A program made the position numbers and the translations under genes. Below the pieces are notes generated by a model that had not been told where the DNA came from, ran no database searches, and worked only from the letters and a program-made list of their open reading frames with translations. Below, piece after piece: positions 9,301-13,515 of a stretch of 13,515 nucleotides of DNA (its first letter is position 1; every line of letters begins with the position of its first letter). The stretch comes from Candidatus Hydrogenedens sp. (GTDB lineage Bacteria; Hydrogenedentota; Hydrogenedentia; Hydrogenedentales; Hydrogenedentaceae): the NCBI GenBank assembly GCA_020216745.1, contig JAIWNQ010000193.1:1-13515 (forward strand), written 5' to 3'.

Positions 9301-9715
9301 TATTGAAAATGAAATTCAGTCTCTTATTGATAAAATCCGAACAAATCCCGTGTATAATAGTCTTAGGACAAATGTCCCATTATATCGAGAAATACCGTTT
9401 CTTTGGAAAATAGAACCTATAACAATCAAAGGCACAGTAGATGCTGTTCTTTCCGATGGCACCATTATTGACTATAAAACAGGAAAAAACGCAAGTGAAC
9501 ATGCCGAAAAATATTGGAAACAGTTACAAATTTACTACCATGCCCTATCCGAAACAAATATAAAATTAAATAAAATATTAAATTTAGTATACATTGACCA
9601 ACAAAAATATGATATAAAAATAGTAGATATATCAGAAAAACAATCACTGGTCTTAGAAATGAAAAATGCTATTATGAAATATATTCTCAACAATAACAAA
9701 GGAACGGGAGTATGA
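6320..9715 (+). CDS. addA: AddA-like UvrD-family helicase-nuclease
   Basis: A 1131-residue superfamily 1A helicase joined to a RecB-type nuclease, the motor subunit of AddAB. Motifs in order: Q motif near F10-K-T-L-T-E-E-Q; Walker A A32-S-A-G-S-G-K38-T; Walker B V-D389-E-F-Q-D; motif III V-G-D-A-K-Q (417-422); motif IV L-T-K-N-F-R-S near 450; motif V T-T-I-H753-K-A-K-G-L-E-F-P; motif VI L-Y-V-A-L-T-R836-A-K. The nuclease domain shows R-G-T-L-L-H963, G-T-V-D1041-A-V and I-I-D1051-Y-K1053-T-G-K, so it looks catalytically intact. The length is close to other AddA proteins. ATG 6320 lies inside the end of addB, with only a weak AGAAA-like site before it, so expression is probably coupled to AddB translation. 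The stop overlaps the next start as ATGA. A charged, Lys/Glu-rich region near residues 250-330 is an insertion of uncertain role. Confidence 0.95.
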   Translation: MTPLKQHNVFKTLTEEQKNAVFSDARVIGVDASAGSGKTRVLTARILRLLIEKQIDLNDIVAITFTEKASAEMKQRLRDAFREFATHANSQELTRWRWLEQQLESAHICTIHSFCSSILREYALKLGFNPDFRIIDEQENFLLLDKFIREQLLNHIENDANAFELAVELSIDGLIKIIRTLFENALSIIHWIEQTKYYSTPEKYAEAFVEHVKQSYEQLLLNFKKSLSIKLWILQLQQFENKLSNPEDSWEIRRKTLIEELNKIQQAENAVTVLNIIDKILNEKTKRTSRSEEDKTTTDQIKKIINKIKEQLKKIYITEWEDSYSKKVLTLNYKLIHLFEKLYQQWTQQKREEGWVNFDDLIYLTRIFLNQYPDICKEIAQKTKYIFVDEFQDTDREQAILINELLQASDNVSLFFVGDAKQSIYMFRGAEVKVFQNQQKTTDKVISLTKNFRSVPEIINFINTFFSNTNLLFDVEEPYQNMVPHRQPYQQPRVEFLFSPSPDDTTNNEDIYDIEAITIANRITDSIEKGTINIYDEQTNQLRGAQYGDFAILFRTTTHLYQYEKALRDLGIPYQVVSGRGFFEVEEVKDILNFIHILLNPYHDISLLSFLRGPFCGLSDEQIIRWRIYAPLYELILDNIPIPEQVSHDNAYIRVRTLYRTISNKKHLPVYELIQHIITETGYEAVLSAQSFGTQKIGNLQKLLALTNAYQETLPLNLYNYHRLINRLKSEILEGEADLNLEPQNAVILTTIHKAKGLEFPIVIIPDLHSSHKNRYLERIRFHRDIGISLSLDSEFSGELENKNSDKIPWQKIIELQNNFDTEQEYARLLYVALTRAKDYLILSANSQARNKQDTKSCLSFLSSCFPICNQNNEDNEHHLFHICEITKPEKIYSKTNMSKPKNKIIPDLVQPINLTYEQFLTEPISVTELLDWMFDDNGNQPSVKVLENEYNKYHAERGTLLHTLLYLWDFNNDKEPLLEHILSFTKNYLYIDNIENEIQSLIDKIRTNPVYNSLRTNVPLYREIPFLWKIEPITIKGTVDAVLSDGTIIDYKTGKNASEHAEKYWKQLQIYYHALSETNIKLNKILNLVYIDQQKYDIKIVDISEKQSLVLEMKNAIMKYILNNNKGTGV

Positions 9716-10302
9716 AATTCACTGTCACATGTCCTTACTGTTCCAAAGAGGTTCCACTCAACTCATCAGAAGTCGGACAAAAAGTTATCTGCCCCTATTG
9801 CAATAAACCCTTTGTAGTAAAAATTATCGAACCTATTGACAAATCAGAGATACCACCAATCGCAGACAAAAGCAAACTATCCTTCCATCCTGAACTCGAA
9901 GAATCAAAACAGTTAATCAATAAAGTTGAAAAAGATATTGACGAAATGGAAGCCGAGAATATATTAGATAAATTTTATGCTTTAGAAGAACTCATTTCTA
10001 ATTATATTGAAGAACAAAAATACGACCCAGATACAAAAGTAGCTTTATTAGTCATCGCCTCAAAAAAACAAATCGAAATTTCTAAACAGGTTAAAGAACA
10101 CCTTCAAAAAAATTCACCAGGATTACCATTACCTGCCCATATCGGATATATAACTCTTTCAGATATACGCGAACGACAAGGGATATATGAAGAATGCATA
10201 ATAATCTGTCAACAAGCCCTTGAAGAAGGTTGGACTGGAGATTGGCAAATCCGACTCAATCGATGCCGAAAAACCTCCATGATAAAAAAACGCAAAACAT
10301 AG
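9712..10302 (+). CDS. Zinc-ribbon protein of unknown function, coupled to addA
   Basis: A 196-residue protein I cannot assign to a named family. The N-terminus is a clear zinc ribbon: C7-P-Y-C10 and C27-P-Y-C30, each followed by basic and hydrophobic residues. The middle (about 60-130) is rich in Glu, Lys, Ile and Leu and should be helical. The last 60 residues, with G-Y-I-T-L-S-D-I-R-E-R-Q-G-I-Y-E-E and A-L-E-E-G-W-T-G-D-W, resemble a single TPR-like helical pair, and the extreme end is very basic (K-K-R-K-T). There is no signal peptide, so it is cytoplasmic. ATG 9712 overlaps the addA stop in an ATGA and follows GGGAG. That coupling suggests a role with AddAB or with DNA, but this is inference; it could equally be a housekeeping ribbon protein in a shared operon. 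Confidence 0.75.
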   Translation: MKFTVTCPYCSKEVPLNSSEVGQKVICPYCNKPFVVKIIEPIDKSEIPPIADKSKLSFHPELEESKQLINKVEKDIDEMEAENILDKFYALEELISNYIEEQKYDPDTKVALLVIASKKQIEISKQVKEHLQKNSPGLPLPAHIGYITLSDIRERQGIYEECIIICQQALEEGWTGDWQIRLNRCRKTSMIKKRKT

Positions 10303-10342
10303 CACATATGTTTTCCCCTACCAATCAATTCCTGTAACAAAT

Positions 10343-10356
10343 CCTATCCTTATAGG
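10343..10356 (+). terminator. Weak hairpin after the plus-strand gene run
   Basis: CCTAT (10343-10347), a CCTT loop and ATAGG (10352-10356) form a 5-bp stem, followed by a T-rich stretch TACTTTTATTT. It lies 40 nt after the zinc-ribbon gene and 44 nt before the first small gene. The stem is short and low in GC, so it may terminate poorly or not at all. Confidence 0.25.
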
Positions 10357-10400
10357 TACTTTTATTTAAACGAAAATAAAAAACACAAGGAGAATATCCT

Positions 10401-10529
10401 ATGCTATGGTTATTTTTAGAAGCAGTAGAAGCCTTCGTCAACGCAATATTTAAAGCCGTTAGTGATTTCTTATTTATATTGGGAATTCCTGTCGACTTAA
10501 AACCTATTGACATCGGGAACCAACGATAA
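10401..10529 (+). CDS. Small hydrophobic peptide 1, 42 aa
   Basis: ATG 10401 is preceded by AAGGAGA (10387-10393) at good spacing, and the frame runs 42 codons to TAA. The peptide starts M-L-W-L-F-L-E-A-V-E, continues A-F-V-N-A-I-F-K-A-V-S-D and F-L-F-I-L-G-I-P, and ends with a polar tail V-D-L-K-P-I-D-I-G-N-Q-R. Residues 2-29 could span or lie along a membrane, although E7, E10, K18 and D22 make an amphipathic helix more likely. Its core V-N-A-I-F-K-A recurs in the second small gene downstream as V-N-H-I-F-K-A. I do not recognise the family. Possibilities include a small membrane protein, a toxin-like peptide or a peptide signal. The strong binding site and the resemblance between neighbours support a real gene. 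Confidence 0.6.
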   Translation: MLWLFLEAVEAFVNAIFKAVSDFLFILGIPVDLKPIDIGNQR

Positions 10530-10548
10530 TAACAGAACTACTAAGAAA

Positions 10549-10576
10549 TTGAAACTTTTTCATCCCTTTATATATT
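10549..10576 (+). promoter_or_regulatory. Possible promoter for small peptide 2
   Basis: TTGAAA (10549-10554), a 16-nt spacer and TATATT (10571-10576) resemble a sigma70 promoter, 32 nt before the GTG start at 10608. It lies between the two small genes and would let the second be transcribed on its own. This rests on base pattern only. Confidence 0.3.
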
Positions 10577-10607
10577 CTATTATTAGAAACAGTTTGGAGA
10601 TAAACGA

Positions 10608-10751
10608 GTGCGTACATACCCGACAATACCGCCAGAAAGGCTTGAAACAACAGGTGGTTTCCTATATACCATCGTCAACCAGTTTGTAGAAATTGTTAAT
10701 CATATATTCAAAGCATTAGGCTGGTGGATTCGGGTCATACCATGGGAATAA
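10608..10751 (+). CDS. Small hydrophobic peptide 2, 47 aa
   Basis: GTG 10608 follows GGAGA (10596-10600) at a 7-nt spacing, and the frame runs 47 codons to TAA at 10749-10751. The peptide begins with a polar, proline-containing head (R-T-Y-P-T-I-P-P-E-R-L-E-T-T) and continues G-G-F-L-Y-T-I-V-N-Q-F-V-E, then I-V-N-H-I-F-K-A-L-G-W-W-I-R-V-I-P-W-E. The I-V-N-H-I-F-K-A-L core matches F-V-N-A-I-F-K-A-V of small peptide 1, and both have an I-P soon after, so the two look like diverged copies. The tryptophan-rich end suits an interfacial membrane helix. It ends 2 nt before the stop of the minus-strand TIM-barrel gene. I know no family for it. Confidence 0.6.
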   Translation: MRTYPTIPPERLETTGGFLYTIVNQFVEIVNHIFKALGWWIRVIPWE

Positions 10752-10753
10752 TT

Positions 10754-11578
10754 CTAAACAAATCTTAAATATGCGTCCTTAATCTGCTGAATCAAATTTT
10801 CGGGGGGTAAAGCCCAATATTTCTCAGAAAATATTTCTACCTCTATAAATCCATGAAAACCAGCCTGCTCCACCCATGCCCTTATTTGACGTATAGGAAT
10901 ACATCCTTCCCCCATCAAACCCCTATCTGTTAATAAATGCGTCGTCGGTGTCTTCCAATCCGACACATGGAACGCCTTTATTTTCCTCTCCGCCCGCATA
11001 ATTTCCGATTGCAACCACGGTTCCCACCACACATGGTAAACATCAAGCACAATCCCCAACCACTCAGAATGCAATGCAGACACAATATTATTTGCCTGTT
11101 CCATCATATTTATTGCCGAACGATTATCCGCATACATAGGATGGAGTGGCTCAATTCCTAAACACACCTCCGCCGACTTCGCATGAGGCAAAACCTTTTG
11201 TATTCCATCCATAATCTGCTGGCGTGCCTCCGATAAAGGAACCCCAGGCTCCGCCCCACAGACAAGCACCAAAAGTGGAGCACCTATCTCATGCGCCTCA
11301 TCTATTGCCTTCATAGTCTCAATACATGCCTGCTCACGTTCCCTACCACTTGCACTCGGGAAAAAGCCCCCTCGACAAACACTAACTACGTTCAAACCAG
11401 AATCAGTCAATATCTTTTTAGACTCTTTCAGCCCCGTATCATGAATATGCTCCCGCCATACTGTAATTCCAGGAACCTCATACTTCTGAAATAGCTTCAC
11501 AATTTCAAAAAGAGATAAAAATTTAAACGTCATTGTATGAATAGCCAGACGACCATAATTCTCTAACCGTTCAACCAT
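10754..11578 (-). CDS. Sugar phosphate isomerase/epimerase-like TIM-barrel protein
   Basis: A 274-residue protein of the xylose-isomerase-like TIM-barrel (AP endonuclease 2) superfamily, which includes hexulose, inosose and tagatose isomerases or epimerases. Candidate metal ligands appear in the family order: E143 (G-I-E-P-L-H-P), D179 and H182 (L-D-V-Y-H-V-W-W), H204 with D207 (F-H-V-S-D-W), and E246/E248 (I-E-V-E-I-F) near the end. There is no signal peptide, so it is cytoplasmic. The exact substrate is unknown. Such proteins often act beside Gfo/Idh/MocA dehydrogenases, and one lies at the far left of the window, but the two are not adjacent. The minus-strand start has only a weak AGGG about 10 nt upstream. 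A TATAAT (plus 11651-11656) upstream may be its -10 box. It converges with small peptide 2 with 2 nt between stop codons. Confidence 0.85.
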   Translation of the reverse strand: MVERLENYGRLAIHTMTFKFLSLFEIVKLFQKYEVPGITVWREHIHDTGLKESKKILTDSGLNVVSVCRGGFFPSASGREREQACIETMKAIDEAHEIGAPLLVLVCGAEPGVPLSEARQQIMDGIQKVLPHAKSAEVCLGIEPLHPMYADNRSAINMMEQANNIVSALHSEWLGIVLDVYHVWWEPWLQSEIMRAERKIKAFHVSDWKTPTTHLLTDRGLMGEGCIPIRQIRAWVEQAGFHGFIEVEIFSEKYWALPPENLIQQIKDAYLRFV

Positions 11579-11730
11579 AAAAAATAAACCCTATATCATT
11601 TTTATAAAATCTCTAAAATTAAATCCTATTTAAGATATGTATAAAAAAGAATTATAGAGGAAGGGAAGAGAAGAAAAAAAACGAAACAATATGCAAATCA
11701 TTTTCATTTTCTACCCTTCCTTAATGTCTC

Positions 11731-11748
11731 AGTATCAATGTTGATACT
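11731..11748. repeat. 18-nt perfect inverted repeat with a third half-site
   Basis: AGTATCAATGTTGATACT is two 8-nt arms around TG. A further half-site, AAGTATCA, lies at 11771-11778, 22 nt beyond the palindrome. It could be a protein-binding operator for the minus-strand TIM-barrel gene, or part of a small RNA hairpin. A perfect 8-nt arm pair plus an extra copy is unlikely to be trivial, but function is unknown. Confidence 0.4.
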
Positions 11749-11786
11749 TCACTAAACAAAATAGAAACGCAAGTATCATTAAACTA

Positions 11787-11808
11787 AGGGGAGCATCCCT
11801 GCTCCCCT
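11787..11808. terminator. Strong GC-rich hairpin, probable terminator of the GLUG gene
   Basis: AGGGGAGCA (11787-11795) and TGCTCCCCT (11800-11808) form a 9-bp stem with a TCCC loop, by far the most GC-rich structure in the intergenic region. On the minus strand it lies about 170 nt beyond the GLUG stop codon. A run of seven T sits before the stem on that strand rather than after it, and only TTAGTTTAAT follows, so it is not a textbook terminator. It could instead stabilise a 3' end or belong to a small RNA. Confidence 0.45.
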
Positions 11809-11926
11809 AAAAAAATAACCATCAACATCCAATCTATTCATTCATGTGCAAGTCCGGTCCCTGCTATATTATGTAATAATTCCCCACATGCAAAAATGTC
11901 TGTATTTCATTTAAGTGAATAATCAT

Positions 11927-11942
11927 TGACACGAATGTGTCA
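11927..11942. repeat. Inverted repeat just after the GLUG gene
   Basis: TGACAC (11927-11932), GAAT and GTGTCA (11937-11942) form a perfect 6-bp stem, 33 nt beyond the stop codon of the GLUG gene on the minus strand. It lacks a following T-run. It may be a weak terminator or an RNA-stabilising hairpin. Confidence 0.3.
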
Positions 11943-11974
11943 TAACTAACTTATGTTCCAATTATAACAGTCCA

Positions 11975-13501
11975 CTACTTTCTTTTTTGCATACCGCTAA
12001 TAGTAAACATCAACATACCTACTAGAATGAAATCTAATACACATTTCAGTAAACTATCCTTATCCATAGATTTCTTATTGCAACCACACGGAGTTTTATC
12101 GGCACCCGTTTCTCCTTCTCCTTCCTTCGCTCCATCTACACTTCCTTCTTTACTACCTTCTCCTTCTTTCACTCCTTCTACTCCCCCTTCTTTACTACCC
12201 TCACCTTCTTCAACTCCCTCTGTTGTACTTTCACATCCCTCCGGAACTTCTCCTCTCTCCCATCTCAGATAAGGATATGTTATCCCCTCCTCTATATTCC
12301 ATACACAGTTGAAATCCCAATTAGTATATGTTATTTTTTGTTTCATCTCTGCTGTCGTCTTACCTTCTCCTCCCGCAGATGAATTTTGACCGGAAGTCTC
12401 CGTGTCCCAGTAACTTTGGGTAGTTGAGCCACCATCATTATAACCTATTAACCCACCAACATTGGAATTTCCCACCACTGAGCCCGTAGAATAACTCTGT
12501 TTTACAGCATAATCAGTTGCCCCCACAAGACCGCCTACACAGTCCTCACCCGATGCTGAACCCGTAGAATAACTTTGTGTTACGGTACCACCATTCCACC
12601 CCACAAGACCGCCTACTCCAAACACACCCTCCACAGAACCCATCGAATAACTCTGACTCACGGTACCTTCAAAATTCATCCCCACAAGACCACCAAGATA
12701 ATCAGAACCTGATACTGAGCCCGTAGAATAACTCTGACTCACGGTACCTTCCTCATTATACCCCACAAGACCCCCGACATATTGTTTCCCTGAAACAGAG
12801 CCCGTAGAATAACTCTGTGTTACAGCATAAGCGTTTGCCCCCACAAGACCGCCTACATAGTCCCCACCCGATGCTGAGCCCGTAGAATAACTCTGCACCA
12901 CGGCACCACTATTTGTCGCCACAAGACCGCCGACAGCAAAATCACCCACCACCGAGCCCGTAGAATAACTCTGCACCACGGCACCTTCAGCATTCACCCC
13001 CACAAGACCTCCTACATAATAATTCCCCGCCACCGAGCCAGTTGAATAACTCTCACTCACGGTACCTTCATTCCACCCCACAAGACCACCGACAATTAAA
13101 CTACCCACCATCTGAACATTCTCTAATCCCACATTCTTCACCTCACCCCCTTCGCCTACATAACCAAATAAGCCAACATAATCCTGACTCGGCCTATTTA
13201 TATACAAATTCCGTATCTTATGCCCCCTGCCATCAAATACTCCAGTGAAAGGATTAGTATCATTACCTATCGGGGCAAAGCCCGCTCCGTCGTTCCAGTT
13301 TATCGTATCCAACGCATCTATATCCTGCGTCAACTTATACTTACCATCCAGCGGGTAAAATGGGTCATTCCCTATATTCTTTAAATCCTCTATATTGCTT
13401 ATGTATATCACACCATAACCATTCAACCCTAAGAATAACAACATTACATTAAAAACAAGACTAACATACATTACTTTTGAGAAAAAGCGAAAAGTATTCA
13501 T
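11975..13501 (-). CDS. GLUG-repeat exported protein with candidate C-terminal sorting signal
   Basis: A complete 508-residue exported protein. Residues 1-30 form a signal peptide: basic start, then a long hydrophobic run to about G30. Residues 31-110 resemble the usual N-terminal part of GLUG proteins (F-x-P-I-G, F-x-G-x-F-D-G-x-G-H). Residues 137-362 carry about nine GLUG units, each with G-G-L-V-G-x-N and most with S-Y-S-T-G-S, at a period of 26-27 residues. They close with S-Y-W-D-T-E-T-S-G-Q and Y-P-Y-L-R-W (409-414). Residues 424-470 are E/G-rich, with about three copies of a 13-14 residue unit around K-E-G-E-G-S. The end has C472-G-C474, a hydrophobic stretch (about 488-503) and a basic tail Q-K-R-K. 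GLUG repeats occur in surface adhesins and protease-like proteins; here I infer a cell-surface role. AAGGAG (13509-13514) supports the start. Confidence 0.85.
   Translation of the reverse strand: MNTFRFFSKVMYVSLVFNVMLLFLGLNGYGVIYISNIEDLKNIGNDPFYPLDGKYKLTQDIDALDTINWNDGAGFAPIGNDTNPFTGVFDGRGHKIRNLYINRPSQDYVGLFGYVGEGGEVKNVGLENVQMVGSLIVGGLVGWNEGTVSESYSTGSVAGNYYVGGLVGVNAEGAVVQSYSTGSVVGDFAVGGLVATNSGAVVQSYSTGSASGGDYVGGLVGANAYAVTQSYSTGSVSGKQYVGGLVGYNEEGTVSQSYSTGSVSGSDYLGGLVGMNFEGTVSQSYSMGSVEGVFGVGGLVGWNGGTVTQSYSTGSASGEDCVGGLVGATDYAVKQSYSTGSVVGNSNVGGLIGYNDGGSTTQSYWDTETSGQNSSAGGEGKTTAEMKQKITYTNWDFNCVWNIEEGITYPYLRWERGEVPEGCESTTEGVEEGEGSKEGGVEGVKEGEGSKEGSVDGAKEGEGETGADKTPCGCNKKSMDKDSLLKCVLDFILVGMLMFTISGMQKRK
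12092..12232 (-). repeat. E/G-rich low-complexity coding repeat
   Basis: This part of the GLUG gene encodes a strongly acidic spacer of Glu, Gly, Lys, Ser and Val in about three copies of a 13-14 residue unit (for example V-E-G-V-K-E-G-E-G-S-K-E-G). The plus strand is correspondingly almost all pyrimidine. It probably forms an unstructured stalk between the repeat domain and the C-terminal membrane segment. Confidence 0.7.
12416..13093 (-). repeat. Tandem GLUG-coding repeats
   Basis: The repeat part of the GLUG gene is built of units of about 78-81 nt. The plus-strand 20-mer GAGCCCGTAGAATAACTCTG occurs unchanged at 12480, 12717, 12798, 12876 and 12954, with diverged copies near 12557, 12638 and 13034. 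Spacings of 81, 78, 78 and 237 nt keep the reading frame. Near-identity at DNA level, including silent sites, points to recent duplication or gene conversion between units. Confidence 0.85.
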
Positions 13502-13515
13502 TTTTCCACTCCTTC

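Larger units (their letters stand above)
11579..11974. other. 396-nt intergenic stretch, no clear gene
   Basis: This lies downstream of the GLUG gene and upstream of the TIM-barrel gene, both on the minus strand. It holds a TATAAT on the minus strand (plus 11651-11656), a 26-nt all-purine tract on the plus strand (11656-11681) just beside it, and three inverted repeats described separately. A 25-codon minus-strand frame at 11630-11707 begins with M-K-M-I-C-I-L-F-R-F-F and has a GGAAGGG upstream; it could be a leader peptide but is not supported enough to call a gene. No tRNA or other named RNA was recognised. Confidence 0.5.

Noticed and set aside
10325..10513. 62-codon minus-strand frame opposite small peptide 1
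   Set aside because: No ribosome binding site was seen, and the opposite strand holds the better-supported small gene.
10507..10689. 60-codon plus-strand frame from TTG
   Set aside because: It has no ribosome binding site, overlaps the end of small peptide 1 and runs out of frame through small peptide 2, both of which have strong sites.
11843..11890. CATGTG and CACATG, distant 6-nt inverted repeat
   Set aside because: Arms are short and 36 nt apart, so chance is the simplest explanation; no tRNA or intron structure could be built around it.
12027..12272. 81-codon Ser/Pro-rich plus-strand frame
   Set aside because: It is the antisense of the E/G-rich coding repeat; its Pro/Ser composition follows from that repeat.
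12416..13093. CRISPR-like array of regular repeats
   Set aside because: The units are in-frame coding repeats of about 78-81 nt for GLUG motifs, not short repeats separated by unique spacers.

Overview
The window looks like chromosomal DNA of an AT-rich, probably Gram-negative and uncultured bacterium. Evidence: a Tat-exported Gfo/Idh/MocA oxidoreductase, sugar-nucleotide genes typical of surface polysaccharide, an AddAB repair nuclease, and a GLUG-repeat exported protein ending in an E/G-rich spacer, a Cys-X-Cys, a hydrophobic stretch and a basic tail. From memory this architecture suits groups such as candidate Hydrogenedentota or other PVC-like lineages. That placement is inference and no rRNA is present to test it. 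No tRNA, rRNA, CRISPR array, insertion sequence or phage gene was seen.

Layout. (1) 1-148, minus: 5' end of a Tat-signal Gfo/Idh/MocA oxidoreductase, divergent from the rest. (2) 149-332: AT-rich divergent control region with a 12-nt palindrome. (3) 333-10302, plus: seven tightly spaced genes, probably one transcription unit: a GmhA-like SIS sugar-phosphate isomerase, an inositol-monophosphatase-family phosphatase, a YhcH/YjgK/YiaL protein, a UDP-glucuronate decarboxylase, AddB, AddA, and a zinc-ribbon protein. Three junctions overlap (1728/1731, 6320/6342, 9712/9715) and the other gaps are 21 to 46 nt. (4) 10401-10751, plus: two small genes with strong ribosome binding sites that are absent from ordinary ORF lists. 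They encode 42 and 47 residue hydrophobic peptides sharing a VN-x-IFKA core. (5) 10754-11578, minus: a xylose-isomerase-like TIM-barrel protein, ending 2 nt from the second small gene. (6) 11579-11974: a 396-nt non-coding stretch with three inverted repeats. (7) 11975-13501, minus: the GLUG-repeat surface protein, complete.

How the genes may work together. The first four plus-strand genes fit production of activated sugars (heptose- or other sedoheptulose-derived phosphosugars and UDP-xylose) for an envelope glycan. AddB and AddA form the two-subunit helicase-nuclease that processes double-strand breaks for RecA. The zinc-ribbon protein is translationally coupled to AddA and is a candidate accessory factor. 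The two small peptides and the C-terminal tail of the GLUG protein are the least explained parts of the window.
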